Assembly (NCBI GenBank): GCA_037034305.1
Contig: JBAGJY010000003.1
Span: forward strand, 186,001-250,000
DNA length: 64,000 nt
From: Streptantibioticus_A sp037034305
GTDB taxonomy: Bacteria > Actinomycetota > Actinomycetes > Streptomycetales > Streptomycetaceae
Direction of reading: 5' to 3'
Shown: in pieces, positions 8,855-17,203 of the stretch
Layout of the letters: each line of letters opens with the position of its first letter
How positions within the stretch are numbered: position 1 is the stretch's first letter
Translations under genes and position numbers: made by a program
The notes under the pieces: model-generated
Database searches by the model: none
The model's input: only the letters and a program-made list of their open reading frames with translations
Told to the model about the DNA's origin: nothing

Positions 8855-9652
8855 ATGATGGGACCGGCGCATTCACTGTCCGGAGCGGCGGCATGGCTGG
8901 CGGTGGGCGCGGCGGCCGCCGCGATGCACCATCCGATGCCGTGGCCGACCCTGGTCGTCGGCGCGCTGATCTGTGCGGGCGCCGCGCTCGCGCCGGACCT
9001 GGACCACAAGCCCGCGACGATATCCCGAGCCTTCGGACCACCGTCCCGCGGTCTGTGCGAGATCGTCGAGAAGCTGTCCCTCGGCGTCTACAACGCCACC
9101 CGTATGAAGGGCGACCCCCACCGCAACGGCGGTCACCGCACGTTGACGCACACCCTGGTGTGGGCGCTGGGCTGCGGCGCGGGCGCGTCGGCGATCGCCA
9201 ACTACGGCGGCCGCTGGGGCGTGCTCGCGGTGCTCTTCATCCATCTGGTGCTGGCGGTCGACGGGTTGCTGTGGAAGGAGGTCAAGGGCGGCCACCACCT
9301 GCTGGTGTGGCTGCTCGGCGCCGCCGGTTCCTGGCTGCTCGCCGGGGTCCTCAATGACCCCGGGATGGGACAGACCTGGCTGTTCACCCAGCCTGACCAG
9401 CACTACCTGTGGATCGGCGTGCCGGTGGCCCTGGGTGCGCTGGTGCACTGCCTCGGCGACGCGCTGACCGTCTCCGGCTGCCCGATCCTGTGGCCCATTC
9501 CCATCGGCCGCAAGCGCTGGTACCCGATAGGCACCCCGCACTTCATGCGCTTCAAGGCCGGCAGCTGGGTGGAGCTGAAGGTGCTGATGCCGCTGTTCAT
9601 GGGCATCGGCGGCGTGAGCTGTGTCGAGGCGCTGGGCCTGATCGGCGGCTGA
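8855..9652 (+). CDS. Membrane-bound metal-dependent hydrolase (YdjM/DUF457 family)
   Basis: 265-aa integral membrane protein of the YdjM-like family, named after a putative metal-dependent hydrolase fold. Candidate metal-binding residues are visible: an N-terminal His (GPAHSLSG), the DLDH motif in APDLDHKP, paired His in GGHRTLTHT, and later VHCLGD. Four or so hydrophobic segments surround them. The conserved end motif GCPILWPIP...RWYPIG is also typical. ATG 8855 is used; a second ATG follows immediately. The role in cells is not established; the E. coli relative is LexA-regulated. It is divergent from the helicase gene. Confidence 0.85.
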   Translation: MMGPAHSLSGAAAWLAVGAAAAAMHHPMPWPTLVVGALICAGAALAPDLDHKPATISRAFGPPSRGLCEIVEKLSLGVYNATRMKGDPHRNGGHRTLTHTLVWALGCGAGASAIANYGGRWGVLAVLFIHLVLAVDGLLWKEVKGGHHLLVWLLGAAGSWLLAGVLNDPGMGQTWLFTQPDQHYLWIGVPVALGALVHCLGDALTVSGCPILWPIPIGRKRWYPIGTPHFMRFKAGSWVELKVLMPLFMGIGGVSCVEALGLIGG

Positions 9653-9663
9653 CGCGGCGGCGG

Positions 9664-10122
9664 TCACCCGCAGGGCGTGTGGCCGCTGTCCGGGTCGGCC
9701 ACCAGCGCGGCGAGGAGGTCCCCGAGTTGCCGACGCTGCTCAGGCCCGAGCGGAGCGAGGAGTTCCTCGGCGGCGGTGCGGCGGGCGGCGCGCAGTTGCT
9801 CCAGCGCGGCTCGGCCGTTGTCGGTGAGTTCCACCCGAACCACCCGCCGGTTCGCCGAGTCGGGTACGCGGCGCACCATCTCGTACGCCTCCAGCCCGTC
9901 GACCAGTGAGGTGACCGCGCGTGGCACCACGTCGAGACGCTGGGCGAGGTCCACCATGCGCAGCGGCTCCGTGCTGTGCGCCGCCGCGCGCAGCAGTCGT
10001 GCCATGGCTGGGGTGATGCCCAGCGGCCGCAGGTGCTCCTTCTGCCTGCGGTGGAGTCGCCGGGTCAGCCGCAGCAACTGGTCGGCGAGGTTTCCGGTGG
10101 CTTCCTCGGTCTCGGTGGTCAT
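9664..10122 (-). CDS. MarR family transcriptional regulator
   Basis: 152-aa winged-helix regulator: a dimerisation helix at each end and a central DNA-binding motif (RMVDLAQRLDVVPRAVTSLVDGLEAYEMVRRVPDSANRRVVRVELTDNG, with the typical wing). It is divergent from an ABC exporter gene, and the shared intergenic region carries the perfect inverted repeat at 10168-10192, so it very likely represses itself and the exporter. Start 10122 has GGGAA eight bases upstream. A GTG at 10149 would extend it by nine residues without a better ribosome site. Confidence 0.92.
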   Translation of the reverse strand: MTTETEEATGNLADQLLRLTRRLHRRQKEHLRPLGITPAMARLLRAAAHSTEPLRMVDLAQRLDVVPRAVTSLVDGLEAYEMVRRVPDSANRRVVRVELTDNGRAALEQLRAARRTAAEELLAPLGPEQRRQLGDLLAALVADPDSGHTPCG

Positions 10123-10167
10123 GACGCTGTTCCCGTGGTCATGGGCCACAGATTATCAGGATCAAGC

Positions 10168-10192
10168 TCATTGTGAATATAGGTAACAATGA
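10168..10192. promoter_or_regulatory. Probable MarR operator
   Basis: Perfect inverted repeat TCATTGT-N11-ACAATGA in an AT-rich stretch between marR (start 10122) and the ABC gene (start 10282). Its size and position fit a MarR dimer site controlling both divergent promoters. The spacer contains AATATAGG, which could be part of a -10 element. Confidence 0.7.
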
Positions 10193-10281
10193 ACTACCCT
10201 CGCATGTGTCGACACCGTGCCGAGGTGCGGCGCGGTGTGCCACAACGCGGGCATCCGCCCCCTGGTCCTCCGTAGGAGCAC

Positions 10282-12141
10282 ATGAATCCGCACTCCCGAG
10301 ACATTGACTGGACCCCACCGCCGAAGGGCGCCGAGCGGCCCGCCGACGTGCGGCGGATCCTCCGACTGTTCCGTCCCTACCGCTGGCGGCTGACCGTCGT
10401 ACTGCTGCTGGTCGCGGCCTCCTCGCTGGTCTCGATCGCCTCACCGTTCCTGCTGCGGGCGATCCTGGACACCGCCATCCCGCACGGCCGCACCGGGCTG
10501 CTCAGCCTGCTCGCCCTCGGCATGATCGCCACCGCCGTGATCACCAGCGTCTTCGGTGTGCTGCAGACGCTGATCTCCACCACTGTCGGCCAGCGCGTCA
10601 TGCACGACCTGCGAGCCGCCGTATACGAGCAGTTGCAGCGCATGTCGCTGTCGTTCTTCACCCGCACCCGCACCGGCGAGGTGCAGTCCCGCATCGCCAA
10701 CGACATCGGCGGGATGCAGGCCACCGTCACCAACACGGCGACCTCGATCGTCTCCAACACCACCAGCGTCATCGCCTCCATAGCGGCGATGCTCGCCCTC
10801 GACTGGCGGCTGACCGTCGCCTCCCTCCTGCTGCTGCCGGTCTTCGTCTCGATCAGCCGCCGGGTGGGCCGCGAACGCCGGAAGATCACCACGCAGCGGC
10901 AGAAGCAGATGGCCGCGATGTCCGCCATAGTGACCGAGTCGCTGTCGGTCAGCGGCATCCTGCTGGGCCGCACCATGGGCCGGGCCGACTCGCTCACGCG
11001 CGCCTTCGAGAACGAGTCGGAGCAGCTCGTCAGCCTTGAGGTGCGCTCCGACATGGCCGGGCGCTGGCGGATGTCGACCATCAGCATCGTGATGGCGGCC
11101 ATGCCCGCCCTGATCTACTGGGCGGCCGGGATCGCGCTGCACTTCGGCGGACCCACCATCTCCATAGGCACGCTGGTGGCGTTCGTCTCGCTTCAGCAGG
11201 GCCTGTTCCGGCCGGCGGTCAGCCTGTTGCAGACCGGTGTGCAGGTACAGACCTCCATAGCGCTGTTCCAGCGGATCTTCGAGTACCTGGACCTGCCGGT
11301 GGAGATCACCGAACGCCCCGATCCGGTACGGCTGGACGAGGTCCGCGGCGAGGTGCGCTTTGACAACGTCGACTTCCGCTACGACGCCGAAGCGCCGGAA
11401 CCCACCCTGTCCGGCGTCGACTTGACCGTTCCGGCGGGCGGCAGCCTCGCCATCGTCGGCGCCACCGGCTCCGGCAAGAGCACGCTGAGCTATCTGGTGC
11501 CGCGGCTGTACGACGTGACCGCGGGCCGGGTCGCCATCGACGGGGTCGACGTACGGGACCTGTCCTTCGACACGCTCTCCCGCGCCGTCGGGGTGGTCTC
11601 CCAGGAGACCTACCTCTTCCATGCCTCGGTCGCGGAGAACCTGCGGTTCGCCAAGCCGGACGCGACGGACGATGAGTTGGTCGCCGCCGCCAGGGCCGCG
11701 CAGATCCACGACCACATAGCCGCACTGCCGGACGGCTACGACACAGTGGTCGGCGAGCGCGGCTACCGCTTCTCCGGCGGCGAGAAGCAGCGGCTGGCCA
11801 TCGCCCGCACCATCCTGCGCGATCCGCCGGTGCTCCTCCTGGACGAGGCGACCAGCGCCCTGGACACCCGCACCGAACACGCCGTGCAGGACGCCATCGA
11901 CGCGCTCGCCGCCGGACGTACCACCATCACCATCGCGCACCGGCTGTCCACGGTCCGTGACGCCGACCAGATCGTGGTGCTGGACCACGGCCGGATCGTG
12001 GAACGCGGCAAGCACGACGAACTACTGGCCATGGGCGGCCGATACGCCGAACTGGTCCGGCGCGACGCCCGATCGGCGCCACAGGAAGCCGAACAAGCCG
12101 TGCTGGAAGCGGAGTTGGCGGCGGTCGAGGCGGCGGGCTGA
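10282..12141 (+). CDS. ABC exporter, fused permease and ATPase
   Basis: 619-aa half-transporter of the multidrug/lipid exporter class; two copies or a partner would form the working unit. The N-terminal region has six membrane helices (first at about 36-60). The ATPase carries Walker A (GATGSGKST, about 393-401), the Q-loop (VVSQETYLF), the signature (FSGGEKQRLAIARTIL), Walker B with catalytic Glu (PVLLLDEATSALD) and the switch His (TIAHRLSTV). AGGAG precedes the ATG. It is divergent from and probably repressed by the adjacent MarR protein, which suggests drug or toxic-metabolite efflux. Only one nucleotide separates its stop from that of the convergent citrate synthase gene. Confidence 0.95.
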   Translation: MNPHSRDIDWTPPPKGAERPADVRRILRLFRPYRWRLTVVLLLVAASSLVSIASPFLLRAILDTAIPHGRTGLLSLLALGMIATAVITSVFGVLQTLISTTVGQRVMHDLRAAVYEQLQRMSLSFFTRTRTGEVQSRIANDIGGMQATVTNTATSIVSNTTSVIASIAAMLALDWRLTVASLLLLPVFVSISRRVGRERRKITTQRQKQMAAMSAIVTESLSVSGILLGRTMGRADSLTRAFENESEQLVSLEVRSDMAGRWRMSTISIVMAAMPALIYWAAGIALHFGGPTISIGTLVAFVSLQQGLFRPAVSLLQTGVQVQTSIALFQRIFEYLDLPVEITERPDPVRLDEVRGEVRFDNVDFRYDAEAPEPTLSGVDLTVPAGGSLAIVGATGSGKSTLSYLVPRLYDVTAGRVAIDGVDVRDLSFDTLSRAVGVVSQETYLFHASVAENLRFAKPDATDDELVAAARAAQIHDHIAALPDGYDTVVGERGYRFSGGEKQRLAIARTILRDPPVLLLDEATSALDTRTEHAVQDAIDALAAGRTTITIAHRLSTVRDADQIVVLDHGRIVERGKHDELLAMGGRYAELVRRDARSAPQEAEQAVLEAELAAVEAAG

Positions 12142-12142
12142 C

Positions 12143-13408
12143 TCAGGGCAGCGGCTGGGGCGGGCGCGGACCGGTGTACTGGCCGCGCGGACGCATCCGC
12201 AGCGGCCGCTCGCCGTACTCCTCCAGCGCGTGCGCGATCCACCCCGCGGTCCTGGCCACCGCGAACACCGTCTCGCCCGCCTCGCTCGGCATCCCGGCGG
12301 AGACCGACAACACCCCCAGCGCCAGGTCGACATTGGCGTGCACCGGCACATCGCGGGCCGCCGCCCGCACCACGGCCCGCGCGGCATCCAGCGCCCGTTC
12401 GGCCGACGGCATCTGGGCCAGCAGCCCGAACAGCACCCGTGCCCGGGGGTCCTCGCCCTGGTAGAGCCGGTGGCCGAGCCCAGGCACGGCCCGCCCGGCG
12501 CGCAGTTGGTCGGAGACGACGGCGCCCGCGCTGCCGCGCTCCAGCACCTCCGTCAGCATCCGGTGCGTCAGCCCGCTGGCGGCGCCGTGCAACGGCCCGT
12601 CGACGGCGCCGAGCCCGGCCGAGACCACCGCGTAAGGGTGCGCGCGAGCCGAGGCGGCGACCCGGGCGGCGAGCGTGGAGGCGGCCAGATCGTGGTCGAT
12701 CAGCAGCACAAGTGCCGCCTGCAGTACGCGAATCGACGCGTCATCGGCTTCCCTCGGGGCCAGCCGGGCCCACAGCCGGTGGGCGATCGAGCCGCCGGGC
12801 CGGTGGAACCGGTCGCCCGCGAGCGGAAGTGCGTCGACCAGGGTGGCGATCAGGCCCCGGGCGGCGGCGATCACTGTCTCGGGCGCGAGGTCGAAGCGCA
12901 GCGGGTCCGCCATGGCGGCGGCCACGGCCGCGGCGCGCAGCCGGTCGGTGAGGCCGCTGTGCGGGGGCAGGGCGGCGACCGCGCGGTCCGCGGCGGCCAG
13001 CACTTCGGGCGGGGCGACGAAGCGGGCGCCGGGCCGCAGCGCCCCGGTCCACAGCCACTGGGCGACGTCCTCGTAGTCGTACCCGCAGGCCAGCTCGACC
13101 GCGTCGACACCGCGGAAGTAGTAGCGGTCGTCCTCGATGAGGGTGATGCCGGTGGACACGGGCATGGCGTGGGCGGCGGTCTGGGGCTCCTCGGAAGCGA
13201 TGGGGCGCCCGCGACGCCCGCGCCGCGCCAGGTCGTCCACCTCGGCCGCGTCGAAGGTGCTGCCCCGGCCGCCGGGCACGCGCTCACTGCTCAGCAGCCC
13301 TCGGCTGACGTACGAGTAGAGCGTCTCGGGTTTGATGCCGAGGCGCTGCGCCGCCTCCCTGGTGGTCAGTCGCCGCTGCCGTGCCGCCCGATCCGTCATG
13401 CGGTCCAT
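12143..13408 (-). CDS. Citrate synthase with N-terminal MerR-like helix-turn-helix
   Basis: 421-aa fusion of a helix-turn-helix (about residues 13-62: LTTREAAQRLGIKPETLYSYVSRGLL, then a MerR-like SERVPGGRGS segment) and a citrate synthase fold. The catalytic residues of the enzyme are recognisable: His in GPLHGAAS, His in GLGHRLYQGEDPR and Asp in ANVDLALG. Such fusions are widespread in actinomycetes, but what the HTH does is not established. It is divergent from a second, HTH-free citrate synthase, and palindromes lie between them, which suggests the protein may bind that region. The synthase part could use acetyl-CoA or propionyl-CoA. Confidence 0.9.
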   Translation of the reverse strand: MDRMTDRAARQRRLTTREAAQRLGIKPETLYSYVSRGLLSSERVPGGRGSTFDAAEVDDLARRGRRGRPIASEEPQTAAHAMPVSTGITLIEDDRYYFRGVDAVELACGYDYEDVAQWLWTGALRPGARFVAPPEVLAAADRAVAALPPHSGLTDRLRAAAVAAAMADPLRFDLAPETVIAAARGLIATLVDALPLAGDRFHRPGGSIAHRLWARLAPREADDASIRVLQAALVLLIDHDLAASTLAARVAASARAHPYAVVSAGLGAVDGPLHGAASGLTHRMLTEVLERGSAGAVVSDQLRAGRAVPGLGHRLYQGEDPRARVLFGLLAQMPSAERALDAARAVVRAAARDVPVHANVDLALGVLSVSAGMPSEAGETVFAVARTAGWIAHALEEYGERPLRMRPRGQYTGPRPPQPLP

Positions 13409-13443
13409 CCCATCGCATCGTGGCGCTCCGCTCCCCGTTCACG

Positions 13444-13496
13444 TTGATTCAATCAATGTTGACAATATTTAGTCAACCATAGACAGTCAATCAATG
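13444..13496. promoter_or_regulatory. Operator-like cluster between divergent citrate synthases
   Basis: The AT-rich core of the divergent promoter region contains three overlapping patterns. A perfect 13-bp palindrome TTGATT-C-AATCAA lies at 13444-13456. An inverted repeat TTGAC-N8-GTCAA lies at 13459-13476. The 10-mer TCAATCAATG is directly repeated at 13449-13458 and 13487-13496. All share the core TTGA/TCAA, as expected for a repeatedly bound dimeric regulator. Confidence 0.6.
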
Positions 13497-13574
13497 CTGT
13501 GAGGCAGCAAGAGTTCCCAGACGGCGACGCTTCGAGACGCCGACGTTGACAGATGGCTGACGGAGGACGACACC

Positions 13575-14762
13575 ATGCCGACCACTACCGCCCGGGACGA
13601 GAAAGCAGCGGACGCCACAGGTGACACCCCCATCGATGTCCCACGCGGCCTCAAGGGCGTCGTGGTCACCGACACCGCCCTGGGCGCGGTCCGCGGCCGG
13701 GAGGGCTTCTACCACTACCGGCAGTACCCGGCCGTGGAGTTGGCCCGCACCCGCTGCTTCGAGGACGTCTGGCACCTGATGTTCCACGGTGACCTGCCGA
13801 CCGCCGCCCAGCGCACCGCCTTCACCGCCCGCACCGCCGCCCTGCGTCCACTGCCCGACGCGGTACGCGCCGCACTGCCCGCCATCGCCAGCGGCTGCGC
13901 GGACGCCGGCCCGCTCGCCGCGCTGCGCACCGCGCTCTCGCTGGCCGGGGCAGCCGCGGGCTTCCAGCCGCTGTACGACCTCACCGCGGCCCAGCGGGCC
14001 GAGGACGCGCTCGCCGCCTGCGCCTGGGTGCCGACCCTGCTGACCGCGCTGCACCGCCTCGGGCGCGGGCTGCCGCCCGTCGAGCCGCGCGTCGATCTGC
14101 CGTACGCCGCCAACTACCTGTACATGCTCACCGGTCAGGAGCCGGACCCCGCGCGGGCCCGCGCCATCGAGCAGTACCTGATCTCCACCATTGACCACGG
14201 TTTCAACGCGTCAACGTTCACCGCGCGCGTCATCGCCTCCACCGGCGCCGACCTCGCGGCCTGCCTGACCGGGGCCATCGGGGCGCTGTCCGGCCCCCTG
14301 CACGGCGGTGCGCCAAGCCGCGCACTGGACACCCTCGACGCCATCGGCAGCCCGGACCGCATCACTGCGTGGATCCGCGAACGCGTTCTGGCGGGCGAGC
14401 GCATCATGGGGTTCGGGCACGCCGTCTACCGGACCGAGGACCCCCGCTCGCGGATGCTCAAAGAGGTCGCGCGGCAGTTCGGCGGGCCCCGGGTGGAGTT
14501 CGCCATCGAGGTCGAGCGCAGGGTCGAGGAGATACTGGCCGAGCTGAAGCCGGGACGCGAACTCCACATCAACGTCGAGTTCTACGCCGGGGTGGTCATG
14601 GAACTGTGCGGTCTGCCACGGGAGATGTTCACGCCGACGTTCGCCTGCGCCCGGGTGGTGGGCTGGAGCGCCAACATCCTGGAGCAGGCGGAGGACGGCA
14701 AGATCATCCGCCCGGACGCGCGCTATGTCGGCCCGACGCCCGTGCCGGTCTCCGAAGCCTGA
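13575..14762 (+). CDS. Citrate synthase (type II-like, CitA/PrpC group)
   Basis: 395-aa citrate synthase condensing acetyl-CoA (or propionyl-CoA) with oxaloacetate. Active-site segments are GALSGPLHGGAPS, IMGFGHAVYRTEDPRSRML and HINVEFYAGVVMELCGLPREMFTPTFACARVVGWSANILEQ. In the last one a Glu stands where many citrate synthases have Asp (NVDFY); as far as I recall this is usual in this actinobacterial subgroup. ATG 13575 follows GGAGGA. It is divergent from the HTH-containing synthase, from which it differs throughout, so the two are old paralogues rather than a recent duplication. Confidence 0.93.
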   Translation: MPTTTARDEKAADATGDTPIDVPRGLKGVVVTDTALGAVRGREGFYHYRQYPAVELARTRCFEDVWHLMFHGDLPTAAQRTAFTARTAALRPLPDAVRAALPAIASGCADAGPLAALRTALSLAGAAAGFQPLYDLTAAQRAEDALAACAWVPTLLTALHRLGRGLPPVEPRVDLPYAANYLYMLTGQEPDPARARAIEQYLISTIDHGFNASTFTARVIASTGADLAACLTGAIGALSGPLHGGAPSRALDTLDAIGSPDRITAWIRERVLAGERIMGFGHAVYRTEDPRSRMLKEVARQFGGPRVEFAIEVERRVEEILAELKPGRELHINVEFYAGVVMELCGLPREMFTPTFACARVVGWSANILEQAEDGKIIRPDARYVGPTPVPVSEA

Positions 14763-14945
14763 TCAGGAGCACCGACAGCCGGACCATCAACGCCACGTCA
14801 AGACGGCCCTTTCGGACGCCAGAGACAAGTCAAGGCGGATGCGATATGCCCGAGATGCCGGTCCATACCGCATAGCCTGGCGTGCGCGGCGGTCCGCACC
14901 GGACCGGACCGGTGATCAAGCGACACGGCGGAAAGGGGCGGCAAG

Positions 14946-15635
14946 GTGAAGGCGGCGGCGATAGGCATCCGTGCGGTGGGCAGCTCCAGGGAACTCGGCG
15001 CGGCAACCGAAGACGCGCTGGCGCGCGCCTCCATGGCGGCAGCGGACCTGGTACTGCCCTACTACCTGGTGTGCGGCACGGAGCCCGAAGACGGGGCGCG
15101 GGCCCAACTGGCCGCGCGCCAGGGCCTGGACGCGCTGGGCGTCGGCCGCGCCTGCTCGTACCGGGTGGCGGAGGGCGGCACCGGCGCGCTGGCCCTGCTG
15201 GCCAGAGTGGCCGGGCACCTGATCAGCGACGGAACATTGCGGCAGGGCCTGGTGATGGCGCCCACCACCGACGGCACCGCCGCCGTGCTCCTCGCGGAAC
15301 AGCACTGGCCGCACAACCGGGTCCGCTCCGTGGTCACCGGCCGGGACACCGCTGCCCGGGAGCTGGACCGCCTGGTCGGCCGCGCCCTACGGGAGGCCGG
15401 AATCGCCTGGCCTCGCATTGACCGCGTCGCCCTGCACACCGAGACCCCCGCCCTGGAGCGCCGCTTCCGTGAGCGCTTCGGCTCCCACAGCGCTCGCATC
15501 ACCGAGTGCGGGCGCCCGACAGGCGTCCTGATGACGCTGCAACGGGTCATCGAGGACCAACACCCGATGGGGACCAGAGTGTTGACCGTCTCCCTGGAAC
15601 CCGGCGCGACCAGCGCCGCCGTGGTGGAGTGCTGA
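14946..15635 (+). CDS. Ketosynthase-fold (thiolase-like) protein lacking the active-site cysteine
   Basis: 229-aa protein that looks like a shortened KAS III/thiolase-fold enzyme: an N-terminal half with YRVAEGGTGALALLARVAGHL where KAS III has its nucleophilic-elbow Cys, a middle strand (GLVMAPTTDGTAAVLLAE), and the C-terminal VLTVSLEPGATSAAVVE closing strand. No Cys occupies the elbow and the length is about two thirds of a normal KAS III, so condensing activity is unlikely. It may be an accessory or chain-length-factor-like protein, or a decaying gene. GTG 14946 follows GAAAGGGG. The TGA stop is also the start of repeat copy A. Confidence 0.6.
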   Translation: MKAAAIGIRAVGSSRELGAATEDALARASMAAADLVLPYYLVCGTEPEDGARAQLAARQGLDALGVGRACSYRVAEGGTGALALLARVAGHLISDGTLRQGLVMAPTTDGTAAVLLAEQHWPHNRVRSVVTGRDTAARELDRLVGRALREAGIAWPRIDRVALHTETPALERRFRERFGSHSARITECGRPTGVLMTLQRVIEDQHPMGTRVLTVSLEPGATSAAVVEC

Positions 15636-15710
15636 GCGCTCCGCTGGGACTGCATCTGCCGTCGCTCGCCTGCGGCACCGTTGCGGTTGGTCGCGCGGTA
15701 TCCCGCTGCC
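15633..15710 (+). repeat. Stop-codon-linked intergenic repeat, copy A
   Basis: First of three related sequences. It begins TGAGCGCTCCGCTGGGA, where TGA is the stop of the ketosynthase-fold gene, continues with TGCCGTCG and ends near TGGTCGCGCGGT. Copies B (27461-27547, minus) and C (37983-38080, plus) have the same blocks in the same order. Copy A is degraded at its far end: the terminal hairpin seen in copy C is absent. Confidence 0.75.
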
Positions 15711-15885
15711 GTTCCACCGGGCCGACGAGCCCGCTACGACGCCCGCTCTCCGCAGCATCCGCTTTCCAGGAACAGGCAGTTGCTGGGGCGCCTCGCCAGC
15801 ACCGTGCGGATCGATCTGGCCTTCGCGGCGCTGCCCCCGTTCGCCGCGCCGCCCGAGGTGCCCCAGGCCGCGCGTTAGACCTCCT

Positions 15886-16550
15886 AACGAAATGATCTTC
15901 AAGGTGGCTGGATCACTGCCGGGACCGATGATCCGGGGTGCTGGGTGGCTCGGCCGAAGCCGTGGGAAGTCGACGACGACCTGTGGGCGGTGATCGAGCC
16001 GCTGCTGCCCAAGGTCGAACGTCGGATGCGGCACGCCAGCCGCAAGCGGCATCCAGACGGCTTGGTGTTCCAAGGCACTCTGTTCGTCCTGCACACCGGG
16101 AGCGCCTGGGAACACTTGCCGCAAGTACTCGGCTTCGGTTCGGGCATGACCTGCTGGCGCCGCCTGGCCGACGGAAGCCGATGTCTGGCCCCGGCTGCAC
16201 GAGGTCCTCCTCGCCAAGCTCCGCAACGCGAACGTCCTGGACTTCTCCAGTGCTGCCGTCGATGGATTCCACATCCGCGCGTTAAAGGGGGTTCCAAGAC
16301 CGGACGAAGCCCCGTGGACCGGTGCAGGACGGGCAGTAAACACCACCTGATCACCGATGCCACCGGCATCCCCCTCGCCGCCACCCTGACCGGGGGCAAC
16401 CGCAACGACGTCACTCAGCTCATCCCGCTCCTCCAAGCCGTGCCGCCCGTGCGCGCAAGCGCGGTCGGCCCAGGCGCCGCCCGGACGTGGTGCTGGCCGA
16501 CCCTCGCATGCGCGCTCATCTGCTGGAGGCACTTGAAATCAGCGCGATAG
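15886..16550 (+). mobile_element. Truncated IS5-family insertion sequence remnant
   Basis: The left part resembles Streptomyces IS5-type elements: a terminal segment near 15886 (CCTCCTAACGAAATGATCTT) is followed about 45 nt later by the transposase start. The right part of the element is missing: the coding similarity stops after the VVLAD segment near 16500 and no matching right terminus was found before the next gene. About 250 nt upstream (15636-15880) is non-coding apart from repeat A and a possible gene tail. Confidence 0.7.
15945..16550 (+). pseudogene. IS5-type transposase, frameshifted and truncated
   Basis: The N-terminus (MARPKPWEVDDDLWAVIEPL, then FVLHTG and LGFGSGMTCWRRL) is a clear IS5-group DDE transposase. 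Reading frames must be switched at about 16170, back at about 16285 (in an AAAGGGGGT run) and again near 16450 to follow the family sequence (HEVLLAKLRNANVLDF, then GSKTGRSPVDR...GSKHHLITDATGIPL, then RGRPRRRPDVVLAD). The catalytic C-terminal part is absent. It cannot encode an active enzyme. Confidence 0.85.
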
Positions 16551-16611
16551 GAGTCCCTGGAGCTTCAAGTGACAGGCCTGATCAGTCGGTTGACCCGAAG
16601 GAGGCCAAGAA

Positions 16612-17016
16612 TCAGGTTCCAGCGATGGTTCGGCCTGGCATCGGCTCTGCGAGCGCGGCCCGCCAGGGCGGTGCGCCGAAGGGGTCGGCGAAGTACTGCG
16701 TCTCGTGCACCACGTGCTGGTCAGCGAATTCCATGATGCTCACCGAGTACGAAGGCACACCGTCGTAGGTGATCACGCATTCGCTCACCCAAAGATTCGC
16801 GTGGCCGGTGATCCGCTTGACGGTGAAGTGACGGTCGGCCGGGTGCCCACCGCGTTGCGCCGAAATCGTCGCGCGGCCCCGGAACCGCTCACCCGACTGC
16901 GGGTAGTCCAGGATCGCGTCCGTGGCATAGATGGCGTGCTCGGCATCGGTGTTCCCGCGTTCCGAGGCCCGCCAATGCTCCTCGATCGCGGCCCTGGTCC
17001 GGGAGTCCTCGTCCAT
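16612..17016 (-). CDS. SnoaL-like / NTF2-fold small protein
   Basis: 134-aa protein of the NTF2-like (SnoaL) cone fold: an N-terminal helix (TRAAIEEHWRASERGNTDAEHAIYATDAILDYPQSGERFRGRATI), followed by beta strands and the typical FADQHVVHETQYFADPF ending. Members bind small hydrophobic ligands or act as cyclases or isomerases; no specific substrate can be read here. ATG 17016 has GGAAGGG nearby. It lies next to the IS remnant, and its stop is about 60 nt from the IS debris. Confidence 0.75.
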   Translation of the reverse strand: MDEDSRTRAAIEEHWRASERGNTDAEHAIYATDAILDYPQSGERFRGRATISAQRGGHPADRHFTVKRITGHANLWVSECVITYDGVPSYSVSIMEFADQHVVHETQYFADPFGAPPWRAALAEPMPGRTIAGT

Positions 17017-17203
17017 GGCACCGCCCTTCCGTAGCGGTAACAGCCTAGGCGCCGCGGGCCACAGCCGGCCCGCGGCCGGGCAGACATAGCTGCCAAGTCC
17101 TCCCTTTGGGCGGATCTCAGGCGACAGCCGTCCACCGTGGCAACGGCTTCGAAAGATCGTCGCCCGGCTCACCCCACCATTCGATCCATTCTGTCAGGAG
17201 TCT

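Noticed and set aside
5843..9652. Single 1269-codon open frame on the plus strand
   Set aside because: Most of it runs antisense to the thioesterase and DUF3516 helicase genes; only its last 265 codons (from 8855) are a real gene. Long antisense frames are expected at this G+C content.
15681..15878. 65-codon frame between repeat A and the IS remnant
   Set aside because: Might be a tail of a lost gene (ends LAFAALPPFAAPPEVPQAAR), but no start signal or family; too weak to call.
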